Assembly (NCBI GenBank): GCA_002338505.1 | Contig: DDIK01000207.1 | Span: forward strand, 1-18,756 | Direction of reading: 5' to 3' | Length of the DNA: 18,756 nucleotides | DNA from: Bacteriovorax sp. UBA1852 | Lineage (GTDB): Bacteria; Bdellovibrionota; Bacteriovoracia; Bacteriovoracales; Bacteriovoracaceae | Shown: positions 1 through 6,939 of the stretch, one piece after another | Layout of the letters: each line of letters opens with the position of its first letter | How positions within the stretch are numbered: position 1 is the stretch's first letter | Notes under the pieces: model-generated | Told to the model about the DNA's origin: nothing | The model's input: the letters and a program-made list of their open reading frames with translations, nothing else | Databases searched by the model: none | Position numbers and translations under genes: made by a program

Positions 1-941
1 AGAAAGATTACAATGGTTGGCTTGAGCTTGTGGCCCATGAATACTTCCATCTTTGGAATGTGAAACGGATTAGACCTAAAGAATTAGGACCTTTTGATTA
101 TAAGAATGAAGCCTACACTAGAATGCATTGGTTAACAGAGGGCCTAACAAGTTATGTCGATCAGCTCTTTATTTATCGTACTGGATTTATAAGTCTTGAA
201 GAATATCTTGAACTGATGAAGAAAAATATTAATTCTTATTTAAAGATTCCGGGTAAGAAGTATCACTCATTAGAAGATGCATCCTTTGATACGTGGATAA
301 AGTTATATAGAGCTGATGAGAATCACAATAATTCCTCGATAAGTTATTATTTAAAAGGTGGCCTAGTATTCTTTGTATTCAATATTATGCTCACTCGTCA
401 TGATATCTCAATTGTTGAATTCATAAGATCACTATGGCGTGCTTACAAAGACAACTCAAATGAAGGACTCTGTGAAGATGATGTTTTCAAAATTATTGAA
501 GATCTTACGAGTCACAAAACTATGGAAGAGTTCAAGTTTATGATTAAGTCTGTTGAAGATATTGATTTTGGTACTTACTTCAAAGAAGTGGGAGTAGAGA
601 TTGATCATGATGAGACTAAACTTGAGTTAGGTGCTACTGTTGAATTTAAAGATGACTGTGTTTACGTCAAAAGTGTTCGTGAGGATAGCGCCGCTCACCG
701 CTATGGACTAAATGCAGGTGATGAAATCATTGCTCTTGAAGGTCAGCGTCTCTTTAAGAAGGAGTGGGAATCTCTCATGGATAAACTAGAGGAGAATAAA
801 GTCTATCACCTTACTATATCAAGAAATAATTCTCTCACTGAAGTCAAAATTATGGCACAGAAAGGAATAAAGCTTATTAAAGAGTTGAAAGTGACAAATA
901 GTGAAAAGGCTCAAAAACTCTTGAAGGGAACATTGCCTTAG
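1..941 (+). CDS. M61-family glycyl aminopeptidase-like metalloprotease with PDZ domain (5' end outside window)
   Basis: Partial gene: the reading frame (codons starting at base 3) is open to the left edge, so the GTG at 30 is an internal Val, not a start. The frame reads a GWLELVAHEYFHLWNVKR-like segment. HEYFH (codons at 36-50) is the HExxH zinc site, and TEGLTSY about 35 residues later supplies the third ligand, Glu (codon 138-140); this spacing and wording are those of peptidase family M61. A PDZ-like domain follows near the C-terminus (around 'AAHRYGLNAGDEI', nt ~690-730), also usual in M61 proteins. Family members are about 600 residues, so roughly the N-terminal half (beta-rich domain and any export signal) is missing here. 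The stop TAG at 939-941 overlaps the stop of the convergent gene. The substrate is unknown; Gly/Ala-preferring aminopeptidase activity is known for the family only. Confidence 0.88.
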   Translation, partial: KDYNGWLELVAHEYFHLWNVKRIRPKELGPFDYKNEAYTRMHWLTEGLTSYVDQLFIYRTGFISLEEYLELMKKNINSYLKIPGKKYHSLEDASFDTWIKLYRADENHNNSSISYYLKGGLVFFVFNIMLTRHDISIVEFIRSLWRAYKDNSNEGLCEDDVFKIIEDLTSHKTMEEFKFMIKSVEDIDFGTYFKEVGVEIDHDETKLELGATVEFKDDCVYVKSVREDSAAHRYGLNAGDEIIALEGQRLFKKEWESLMDKLEENKVYHLTISRNNSLTEVKIMAQKGIKLIKELKVTNSEKAQKLLKGTLP

Positions 942-1501
942 TTTATTAATGCACAGACTGAAACAAGGTATTCACTATCTCCAATCTTGAAGTAATCAAA
1001 GTTTGATTGCCCATGAAATTCAAAGCAAGAATAGCTTAGGTCTTTGTGAATTGTTATATCTTTAAGTACTAGAGTTTTTTCGCTTTTATAGAATGGAGAT
1101 ATAGCTTTAAAGATGGCCTCTTTGGTTGACCATAAGAGAAGCTTGTCGTCCACTTCATCATGATCGTTTATAAAGAACTTCTCAATGCCTGGCTTAATAG
1201 CTCTAGATCTATTTTCTATGTCTATTCCAATACCACTAAAGTCTTTTGCACTGGCCTTGGCAGCACATGCTACTTTCTTCGTGTGACTTAGGCTAACGAG
1301 TACGTTCTTGTCGCTCACGAGGTGAGTGTGATTGTGGATATCTAAATCTACTGTTGAGTGACCCGAAATCAGAGTCTTAAGGGCAAATCGAGCTGAGCGT
1401 GAATAGATATTAAGCTCTGGTAGAAAGTTCTGTGGGACTTCAGAGTGAGTAGAAAATTCAATATCTATTTTTTTATTGTCTAATAGCATTAAATTTGACA
1501 T
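938..1501 (-). CDS. 4'-phosphopantetheinyl transferase, Sfp/EntD type
   Basis: Transfers the phosphopantetheine arm of CoA to a serine of acyl- or peptidyl-carrier proteins. The three family motifs are visible (numbering from the ATG at 1501): SLSHT at ~70-74, GIGIDIE at ~90-96 with the Mg-binding Asp and Glu, and WSTKEA at ~124-129 with the catalytic Lys-Glu pair. Length (187 aa) is within the short Sfp/EntD range. The frame is open to an ATG at 1558 (206 aa). I prefer 1501 because AGGG (1507-1510) sits 5 nt upstream of it, while the 1558 ATG has no Shine-Dalgarno and falls in the -35 of a candidate promoter. No carrier-protein, polyketide or NRPS gene is nearby, so the partner is unknown; AcpS-like housekeeping use and siderophore-type use both remain open. 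The stop codon overlaps the convergent M61 gene stop. Confidence 0.85.
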   Translation of the reverse strand: MSNLMLLDNKKIDIEFSTHSEVPQNFLPELNIYSRSARFALKTLISGHSTVDLDIHNHTHLVSDKNVLVSLSHTKKVACAAKASAKDFSGIGIDIENRSRAIKPGIEKFFINDHDEVDDKLLLWSTKEAIFKAISPFYKSEKTLVLKDITIHKDLSYSCFEFHGQSNFDYFKIGDSEYLVSVCALIN

Positions 1502-1529
1502 ATTTTCCCTATAATCACTTGGAGTTCGT

Positions 1530-1558
1530 ATGTTACCGCACGATTTTGTAGCTGTCAT
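1530..1558 (-). promoter_or_regulatory. Candidate sigma70-type promoter of the phosphopantetheinyl transferase gene
   Basis: On the minus strand ATGACA (1553-1558) and TAACAT (1530-1535) are separated by 17 bp. The first matches the -35 consensus at 5 of 6 positions and the second the -10 at 4 of 6. A start about 7 bp downstream would leave a ~20-nt leader containing AGGG before the ATG at 1501. Inference from consensus only. Confidence 0.35.
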
Positions 1559-1679
1559 AGTTAAAGTTATGTTTGTTCTCTCTGCAGCATTTATGCTTTG
1601 CCTATCTAAGGTAAGAGCGCAGGAATTGAGCTATCACGCGCCTCAAGCTCAGATAATATCTGTCAATTCAATGAATTAA
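1530..1679 (+). CDS. Possible small exported peptide (49 aa), unrecognised
   Basis: An ATG at 1530 is preceded by GGAG at 1521-1524 with 5 nt spacing, an excellent ribosome binding site. The frame runs 49 codons to TAA at 1677-1679. The product starts with a short stretch, then a Lys and a hydrophobic run (VMFVLSAAFMLCL), then SKVRAQE, which resembles a signal peptide with an Ala-x-Ala-like cleavage region; about 19 residues would remain (ELSYHAPQAQ...). It lies between the divergent transferase gene and the glnN promoter, so it is not part of the glnN leader if the promoter at 1682-1711 is used. I recognise no family. It could be a chance frame: its start overlaps the candidate -10 of the transferase on the other strand, and I see no properly spaced promoter for it. 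Confidence 0.3.
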   Translation: MLPHDFVAVIVKVMFVLSAAFMLCLSKVRAQELSYHAPQAQIISVNSMN

Positions 1680-1681
1680 CC

Positions 1682-1711
1682 TAGACACTATTTCCTATCC
1701 TTGTTTATAAT
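1682..1711 (+). promoter_or_regulatory. Candidate sigma70 promoter of glnN
   Basis: TAGACA (1682-1687, 5/6 to the -35 consensus) and a perfect TATAAT (1706-1711) are separated by 18 bp. Predicted transcription start is near 1718, giving a ~30-nt leader that carries the AAAGGA ribosome binding site. No sigma54-type GG/GC element or obvious nitrogen-regulator site was seen. Confidence 0.5.
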
Positions 1712-1734
1712 TTATGCGACAACATCTTTCGCAC

Positions 1735-1740
1735 AAAGGA
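1735..1740 (+). promoter_or_regulatory. Ribosome binding site that decides the glnN start
   Basis: AAAGGA lies 6 nt before the ATG at 1747. The upstream in-frame ATG at 1714 has no such site and would sit at or before the predicted transcription start, so 1747 is the better start. Confidence 0.6.
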
Positions 1741-1746
1741 TTGAAC

Positions 1747-3933
1747 ATGGAAAGTATCGTAGACCAAGCTAAGCACACCGCAATCAACCGCAAATTTAGA
1801 ATTTTTGATCGTCCAAAGGACGCTAGTGGTAATTATCAGCGCATTACTGAATATTACGGAAAGAACGTCTTTCATTTTTCAGACGCTAAGGGAATTCCTT
1901 CAAGTGTGCGTATCGAACTTGAGTCTGCAACTTCTTCAGGTGGTAAGATCTCTAAAGAGCATGCTGATGTTGTTGCAAAAGCAGTCACAGAGTGGGCCAT
2001 TTCTCGTGGCGCAACTCACTTCTGCCATTGGTTTCAGCCTCTAACTGGTGCAACTGCCGAAAAACACGACGCTTTTTTAAATTTGGATGAAAATGAAAAG
2101 CCTATTGAAACTCTCTCAGCGACTCACCTTATGCAAGGTGAACCAGATGCCTCGTCTTTTCCTAATGGTGGATCACGCTCAACTTTTGAGGCCAGAGGCT
2201 ATACTGCGTGGGACCTTACGTCTCCAATGTTTTTAAAAGAGGGATCTAATGGGACGACATTATGTATTCCAACTGCCTTTGTATCATACCTTGGTGAGGC
2301 CCTAGATATTAAAACTCCTCTTTTAAGGTCTGTTTCAAAACTAGATAAAGAGGCGACTCGCTTCATGAATCTTGTCGGCGAAAAAGATGTAAAGCGCGTT
2401 CACGTTACATGTGGAGCAGAACAAGAATACTTTTTGATCGATAAGGGCTTCTATTATGCAAGGCCTGATCTTGTTATGACTGGTAGAACTTTATTTGGTG
2501 CTCCAAGTTCAAGAAATCAGCAACTAGATGATCATTACTTTGGTGCAATATCTGAGAGAGTTCTTAACTTTATGGAAGAGCTTGACCTTGAACTTCATAA
2601 ATTAGGGATTCCAGCAAAGACTAGGCATAATGAAGTTGCCCCAGGGCAATTTGAATTAGCTCAAATTTTTAGAGATGCAAATATCTCCGCAGACAATAAT
2701 CAACTTGTGATGGCAACGATAAAAGACATTGCTGCTAGACATGACTTTGAAGCACTCTTGCATGAAAAACCTTTTGCTGGAATTAACGGCTCAGGAAAAC
2801 ATATCAATTGGTCTATGGCCACAGACTCCGGTGTCAATCTTCTTGAACCAGGAAAAGAGCTTCATCATAATGCTAGATTCTTAGCAGTTGTCGCCATTGT
2901 TATTGAAGCTGTGAACCGTCATGCGAAAGCTTTGAGAATGTCTGTTGCTTCTCAAGGAAATGATCATCGATTAGGAGCTAACGAAGCCCCTCCAAGTATT
3001 ATTTCTGTTTTCACAGGTTCTACAATTGAATCAGTCCTTAGCGCAATTAAGGATGGCAAAGAATTCACCCCTGAGGGAGAGATCACTCTAGATATCGGGG
3101 CCAATCAATTAGCGGATCTTGAAAAAGATAATACTGATAGAAATAGAACTTCTCCTTTTGCTTTTACTGGTAATAAATTTGAATTCCGAGCAGTTGGTTC
3201 AACACAGTCAATAGGGCTTCCATTAAGTATTTTAAATGCAGCGGTCTCAGATGTTTTAGAAGAAGCAAATAACTCAATTGAAAGTGAGCTAAGCTCTGGT
3301 AAGACGATCGATAAGGTTCTCATGGATCTAGTTCAAAAGTTTATGAAGAGTTCATGGAATGTTGTATTTAATGGAGATGGCTATTCTCAAGACTGGGTTG
3401 AAGAAGCTGAAAAAAGAGGATTACCTAACCTTAGAACTACTGCAGACGCTCTACCTGTTTTAAGAGATACAAAAGCTACTTCATTTCTCATAAGACAAGG
3501 TGTCTATAAAGAAACTGAACTTGAAACTCGCTATAATGTTCTTATTGAGCGTTATAACACACTAAGAGAAATAGAGTTTGTCGCTTTAACTGATATCATT
3601 AACAGACAGATACTACCGAGTACCTTGAGCTTTAAGCGAGAAGTTGCAGCCGTTATCAAGGATCAAAAAGAACTTAAGATAGACTCACGTGTTGAGATGG
3701 ATCTTTATAAGAAAGTTAATATGACATTAGAGACTATATATGAGGATACTCGAAATCTCACAAACTCTCTTGAGTCCTTAACTGATAATGACGGTGATAG
3801 GGCCACAAAGATTGCCAATGAATTAATGCCCTTAAGTGAGAAGATTGCAAATAATTGTGCAGTCTTAGAGGGATTATTGCCAAGTAGGCTTTGGTCGATA
3901 CCGACTTATTTTGAAATGTTATTTATTAGATAG
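1747..3933 (+). CDS. glnN: Glutamine synthetase type III (GSIII)
   Basis: Makes glutamine from glutamate, ammonia and ATP in the cytoplasm, the main ammonia-assimilating step. The ~728-residue length is that of the GSIII family, much longer than GSI (~470). GSIII signatures appear in order: HWFQPLTG with TAEKHDAF (nt ~2020-2070), the QGEPDASSF and FEARGYTAWD segments (nt ~2130-2210), GAEQEYF with metal-binding Glu residues (nt ~2415), RHNEVAPGQFE (nt ~2620), NGSGKHINWS (nt ~2780), RLGANEAPPS (nt ~2970) and the NRTSPFAFTGNKFEFRAVGS region that carries Arg/Glu active-site residues (nt ~3140-3200). The C-terminal helical region (nt ~3500-3930) is normal for GSIII. The longer frame from 1714 is disfavoured by the ribosome binding site at 1735-1740. 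The gene is monocistronic: own promoter, hairpin after the stop. No glnB or amtB is adjacent. Confidence 0.96.
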   Translation: MESIVDQAKHTAINRKFRIFDRPKDASGNYQRITEYYGKNVFHFSDAKGIPSSVRIELESATSSGGKISKEHADVVAKAVTEWAISRGATHFCHWFQPLTGATAEKHDAFLNLDENEKPIETLSATHLMQGEPDASSFPNGGSRSTFEARGYTAWDLTSPMFLKEGSNGTTLCIPTAFVSYLGEALDIKTPLLRSVSKLDKEATRFMNLVGEKDVKRVHVTCGAEQEYFLIDKGFYYARPDLVMTGRTLFGAPSSRNQQLDDHYFGAISERVLNFMEELDLELHKLGIPAKTRHNEVAPGQFELAQIFRDANISADNNQLVMATIKDIAARHDFEALLHEKPFAGINGSGKHINWSMATDSGVNLLEPGKELHHNARFLAVVAIVIEAVNRHAKALRMSVASQGNDHRLGANEAPPSIISVFTGSTIESVLSAIKDGKEFTPEGEITLDIGANQLADLEKDNTDRNRTSPFAFTGNKFEFRAVGSTQSIGLPLSILNAAVSDVLEEANNSIESELSSGKTIDKVLMDLVQKFMKSSWNVVFNGDGYSQDWVEEAEKRGLPNLRTTADALPVLRDTKATSFLIRQGVYKETELETRYNVLIERYNTLREIEFVALTDIINRQILPSTLSFKREVAAVIKDQKELKIDSRVEMDLYKKVNMTLETIYEDTRNLTNSLESLTDNDGDRATKIANELMPLSEKIANNCAVLEGLLPSRLWSIPTYFEMLFIR

Positions 3934-3940
3934 ATTGTCG

Positions 3941-3973
3941 TATATGGGGAATTCATTTTTTATTCCCCATATA
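3941..3973. terminator. Perfect 12-bp hairpin between convergent genes, likely bidirectional terminator
   Basis: TATATGGGGAAT (3941-3952) and its exact complement (3962-3973) flank a 9-nt T-rich loop. It sits 7 bp after the glnN stop and 2 bp after the stop of the convergent beta-propeller gene. Neither side has a clear U-tract after the stem, so it may act as a weak terminator or as a 3'-end stabiliser for both mRNAs. Confidence 0.6.
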
Positions 3974-3975
3974 AC

Positions 3976-4932
3976 TTACTTATAAAGAAGATCGTGGGCC
4001 TTTATTGAGTAGATTCCATGTCGGTAATCATTAATGTCATTTCCTGTAATATCACTATAGAGAACATTTACAGTATTAGCTTTCCATAGATTAGACATAT
4101 AGACTCTACCTTTGTGATATATGAGATTGGCTGGGGTTACTCTTAAGCCAGATTCTGTTGTTATCTTTACAGTTCTTAGTCTTTTTCCAGAGTGGTCCGT
4201 TATATACAATCGACCATTCTCATTATCAGATATTACGTAAGATGAATTTACGCGTATGATATCATCAGGCCATCCATTTTCAAGTGTAAGGAAAACTTCT
4301 TTGCTTTTATTTTCTAAATTAATCTTATAAACAACTTTTTCTAACGTTGATACAACAAGAAGATTTTCATTATCAATGTATAAGCCGTTTGCAAAATCTA
4401 TTTCACTTATTAGAACATCCTCTGGAAGTACTTCACGTGATTGCTGCTCTAAAAGTTCTTCTATTTCAAATCCAAGTACTTTACCATCAAAAGGACTTGA
4501 GTTGCTCACATATAGATGAGTTGTGTTTGATTTGAGGTCGTTAAGTGTTCCCGCATCAATTATATGAACTTTTATAAATCTGTCCTTAAACATTATGCTG
4601 TTCATTCTATGTATGTGTCTTGCATCGAAAGAAAGTATGCTCCCGTTCATATAGTTTGGAGAAACAAAGAATACTCTTTGTGATCTTTCGTGATAATTCA
4701 TCCCCATTATCTTATGTTCAGGTTCCCAATCATCTAAGAATGTCTCAAGTAGAATGACATTGTTTTTAAAAGCAGTAATGACTCCATTTACCATATTGGA
4801 AGTGATGATACCTTCTTCCATGCTAGTCAGTCCCTCTGTAGCATAGGAATTCTCTTCAAAGCGTACTGACTTTTCTTGTGCATTTGATATTAGCATTACT
4901 GATAATGTAATTAGTAATTTTAGTGTTTTCAT
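3976..4932 (-). CDS. Exported SMP-30/gluconolactonase-like beta-propeller protein
   Basis: 318 residues. It starts with a signal peptide (MKTLKL, then a hydrophobic run to about SNAQE, residue ~20), so it is probably periplasmic or secreted. The rest is beta-strand rich with short blade-like repeats. The motif wording resembles the SMP-30/gluconolactonase/LRE family: EGLTS near residue 33 (Glu), ANGLYID at ~171-177 (Asn172) and PDDI at ~212-215 (Asp213), in the order of the Glu/Asn/Asp metal ligands of that family. Hydrolysis of a sugar lactone is therefore possible, but substrate and activity cannot be read from sequence and it may be a non-catalytic propeller. No Shine-Dalgarno is visible before the ATG; an imperfect dyad occupies that position. 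It lies 84 bp downstream of the ParB-like gene on the same strand. Confidence 0.6.
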   Translation of the reverse strand: MKTLKLLITLSVMLISNAQEKSVRFEENSYATEGLTSMEEGIITSNMVNGVITAFKNNVILLETFLDDWEPEHKIMGMNYHERSQRVFFVSPNYMNGSILSFDARHIHRMNSIMFKDRFIKVHIIDAGTLNDLKSNTTHLYVSNSSPFDGKVLGFEIEELLEQQSREVLPEDVLISEIDFANGLYIDNENLLVVSTLEKVVYKINLENKSKEVFLTLENGWPDDIIRVNSSYVISDNENGRLYITDHSGKRLRTVKITTESGLRVTPANLIYHKGRVYMSNLWKANTVNVLYSDITGNDINDYRHGIYSIKAHDLLYK

Positions 4933-4935
4933 AAT

Positions 4936-4951
4936 TTGAGTATACGCTCAA
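4936..4951. repeat. Imperfect 16-bp dyad over the start region of the propeller gene
   Basis: TTGAG-tatacg-CTCAA lies 3 bp upstream of the ATG of the beta-propeller gene, exactly where a ribosome binding site is expected. It could be an operator half-site pair or a small mRNA hairpin that limits translation. The arms are only 5 bp, so chance is possible. Confidence 0.25.
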
Positions 4952-4982
4952 AAAAGTCCTGAACGGAAATCAGTGTAATTTA

Positions 4983-5009
4983 TTTATAGGGTGTTTCGCT
5001 TTTGTACAA
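4983..5009 (-). promoter_or_regulatory. Weak candidate promoter of the propeller gene
   Basis: Minus-strand TTGTAC (5004-5009) and TATAAA (4983-4988) are separated by 15 bp, shorter than the optimum of 17. It lies in the 84-bp gap after the ParB-like gene; read-through from that gene is the alternative. Confidence 0.2.
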
Positions 5010-5016
5010 TTGAGTT

Positions 5017-6009
5017 TTATACCAGTGGTGTCTCATGGTCTAAGTCATCAGAACTACTCATGTATTCAGGTGTGAACTCCTGATCTTTGACATCTTGCTC
5101 TTCATTTTGTGAAGTATAGTCTGATTGAGTAAGTTTAAAAAAGTGATCAAGGTTCTCTTTAAGTTTGAATGCTTCTTTAAGTATTTGTGCTTTCTCTTCA
5201 CCTTCATATGAGAGTTCTTCTAATAAGATACGTGAGAGGTTTTTATTCATTCTTTTTGATAGATTTTTAAGAGCGGCATATTCTTTTGGAAGCGGTATTA
5301 TCTTTCTATCTTCTTCATAAGCAGCATCTAATCCACCTGTCTTAACGGCTTTGATTATTTTCTTTGCTTCTTTTACAGTTTTATCAGCAATCAACGGTAG
5401 TATCTCGTCTTGTTCGCTTTTTCCAAGTTTAATAATTTCATTTGTCTTAGTTGCATTTAGTGTACCAAGACTTCTTGCATTCTTAACAGTGTCAGAAGCA
5501 AGTGCGTCTCTCTTAATGGCAGACTTAATGATTGACTTAGAGAGACCTGTCTTTTCAGATGTGATTGCAGCAAATGAGTCACGGTCATTTTCTTCTTCTT
5601 CTTTTAATTTCTTCTTCTCTTCTGAGCTCAGTCCATCTTCATTTTTATTGACGTCTATCTTATTTGCAAGAGGGTTAAGCTCTTCATAAATTTCACGTCC
5701 ACGATTTAAGCATTTTTCAAATTCGAGACCCGCAAGAGGTTTTCTTACAAGATTTTCATCGATTGAAATAAGTTCTTGTTCAAGTGATTGTCTATCAACA
5801 ACATGGACAGGAACTTCGCTCCAGCCAAGAGCTTCGCAGGCCTTAAATCTTCGTGCACCTGCGAGTAGCTCATTTTCTTTGTTGATAGTAAGTGGGTTTA
5901 TGAGACCTACTTTTTCGATACTTCGCTTGAGTGATTCCACATCAGTTTCTAGTCGTAAATACTTGCTTGATAGCTTAATTTCGCTCATTGAAATAGTTGT
6001 GGTTTGCAC
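5017..6009 (-). CDS. ParB/Spo0J-type N-terminal domain DNA-binding protein, stand-alone
   Basis: 330 residues. Residues ~5-90 form a ParB-like nuclease/CTPase-type domain: a VESLKRSIEKVGLINPL segment, then AGARRFKACEALGW (~50-63) in the position of the ParB GERR box, and an ENLVRKPLAGLE segment (~85-96). Residues ~117-145 are a very acidic/lysine-rich insertion (SSEEKKKLKEEEEND). A helix-turn-helix-like stretch follows (TGLSKSIIKSAIKR, ~154-167), and the tail from ~300 is acidic and disordered-looking. Chromosomal ParB normally sits beside parA; none is seen, and the GARR form is common in plasmid/phage or nucleoid-associated relatives, so segregation is not assumed. Start: GTG at 6009 is preferred over ATG at 5988 because GGAG (6018-6021) lies 8 nt upstream of it. 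Partner DNA sites are unknown. Confidence 0.75.
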   Translation of the reverse strand: MQTTTISMSEIKLSSKYLRLETDVESLKRSIEKVGLINPLTINKENELLAGARRFKACEALGWSEVPVHVVDRQSLEQELISIDENLVRKPLAGLEFEKCLNRGREIYEELNPLANKIDVNKNEDGLSSEEKKKLKEEEENDRDSFAAITSEKTGLSKSIIKSAIKRDALASDTVKNARSLGTLNATKTNEIIKLGKSEQDEILPLIADKTVKEAKKIIKAVKTGGLDAAYEEDRKIIPLPKEYAALKNLSKRMNKNLSRILLEELSYEGEEKAQILKEAFKLKENLDHFFKLTQSDYTSQNEEQDVKDQEFTPEYMSSSDDLDHETPLV

Positions 6010-6017
6010 GCTCTTAG

Positions 6018-6021
6018 CTCC
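6018..6021 (-). promoter_or_regulatory. Ribosome binding site supporting a GTG start for the ParB-like gene
   Basis: GGAG on the minus strand, 8 nt before the GTG at 6009. The in-frame ATG seven codons later has no comparable site. Confidence 0.45.
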
Positions 6022-6047
6022 GTCATTTTGTGTTGTGTGTGGAAATC

Positions 6048-6076
6048 AAGGTAAAGGTTTTGAAGACGTTTTGCAA
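6048..6076 (-). promoter_or_regulatory. Candidate promoter of the ParB-like gene
   Basis: Minus-strand TTGCAA (6071-6076) and TACCTT (6048-6053) with 17-bp spacing. Expected start near 6041 gives a leader of about 30 nt that includes the GGAG ribosome binding site. Confidence 0.35.
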
Positions 6077-6191
6077 GGATATTTCTTTTAAAATAAGGAA
6101 AGCTTTGTCGCTCTTTGGTAAATAAAAAGCTTGCAATGTTCTAAGTAATTAAAACTCTATGACAAGATTACTATAGTTTGTCGCGATGCTT

Positions 6192-6938
6192 CTAGTAACC
6201 ACGGCCTGAATTCATTTTTTGAATAATAATTAGTCCAAGTGATGTTGGTAATTTCGGTATGACAAAAGATATTAATTTATTAAATAGTCCAGGTACAATT
6301 TCTTGCTTACCGTTAAGCATTCCTCTGACAGCTTTTGTAGCTACTGCCTTTGAAGTCAATCCAGTTGGATAATATTTTTCTTCTTTCCCTTTTCTCGTTC
6401 TAAAGCTCGAGTAGGTGAGTCCGGGGCATAGTGAGCTGATTGTGATTTCTGGGTTTTCTTTAGCAATTGCTAAAGAAAAGCTATGAAGAAAGGCCTTACT
6501 TGCACCATAGATGGCCTGCTTTGGAACAGGGAAATAACTGTAGAGGCTTGCAGTATTTAATATATATTTTAATTTGTTATTTTGCAGAATCAATTTTGTG
6601 AGTCTCATTGGAAAGATGACATTTATCTCAACCATTTCAACTTCTTCTTCGATATTAGTACTTTTAAAGTCTCCATCAACACCAATACCAGCGTTATTAA
6701 CAAGCACCTCAATATTCTTTTCTTCACTGAGAGCTTTAAAATGTTCAATGGCATTTTTTTCAGTTAAATCGCAATTAATTATTTCGACATTGCTAGTAAT
6801 GGATTTCTTTATTTCGTGGAGTGCCTCAATATTTCGCCCGTGTAAAATTACATGATAACCGATATTTGATAACGTAATCGCAATTTCTTTGCCAATCCCT
6901 GAACTTGATCCTGTAATTAGTGCCCATTTCTCTTTCAT
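6192..6938 (-). CDS. Short-chain dehydrogenase/reductase (classical SDR)
   Basis: 248 residues, NAD(P)-dependent oxidoreductase of the classical SDR type, cytoplasmic. Seen: cofactor motif TGSSSGIG (residues 10-16 region), HGRN after beta-strand 2 (~33-36; the Arg favours NADP), NNAG (81-84), catalytic Ser131 in TASLYSY, YGASK with Tyr144 and Lys148, and CPG at ~171-173. The C-terminus (~215-240) is hydrophobic (FNKLISFVIPKLPTSL), as in SDRs that act on lipid or membrane-associated substrates, so an acyl or sterol-like substrate is possible but unproven. The ATG lies 1 bp after the stop of the upstream methyltransferase gene (TAA-T-ATG), pointing to one transcript and translational coupling. 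No specific substrate can be assigned. Confidence 0.88.
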   Translation of the reverse strand: MKEKWALITGSSSGIGKEIAITLSNIGYHVILHGRNIEALHEIKKSITSNVEIINCDLTEKNAIEHFKALSEEKNIEVLVNNAGIGVDGDFKSTNIEEEVEMVEINVIFPMRLTKLILQNNKLKYILNTASLYSYFPVPKQAIYGASKAFLHSFSLAIAKENPEITISSLCPGLTYSSFRTRKGKEEKYYPTGLTSKAVATKAVRGMLNGKQEIVPGLFNKLISFVIPKLPTSLGLIIIQKMNSGRGY

Positions 6939-6939
6939 A

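Noticed and set aside
30..32. GTG at 30 as the start of the M61 protease
   Set aside because: The frame continues upstream to the window edge with family-like sequence, and the zinc motif would begin at residue 3, which cannot be a whole protease.
1495..1515. TTGACA (1495-1500) and TATAAT (1510-1515) on the plus strand, both perfect consensus hexamers
   Set aside because: They are only 9 bp apart, too close for a sigma70 promoter; the TTGACA is also just the complement of the transferase start codon region, and a start from the TATAAT would fall on the ribosome binding site.
1714..1746. Eleven extra N-terminal residues on glutamine synthetase from an ATG at 1714
   Set aside because: No ribosome binding site, and the codon falls between the -10 element and the predicted transcript start; AAAGGA supports 1747.
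5351..5689. Open plus-strand frame of 112 codons opposite the ParB-like gene
   Set aside because: Low-complexity Ser/Phe/Leu shadow of the acidic, Lys-rich coding strand; no ribosome binding site or domain.
6104..6184. TTTGTCGC occurring twice (6104-6111 and 6177-6184), and a 7-bp inverted repeat AAGCTTT/AAAGCTT near 6100-6132
   Set aside because: Short, AT-rich and without a T-tract in the right place; not better than chance for a terminator or operator of the neighbouring SDR or ParB-like genes.
6574..6855. Open plus-strand frames inside the SDR gene
   Set aside because: Antisense shadows; the minus-strand frame has all SDR motifs and the normal length.
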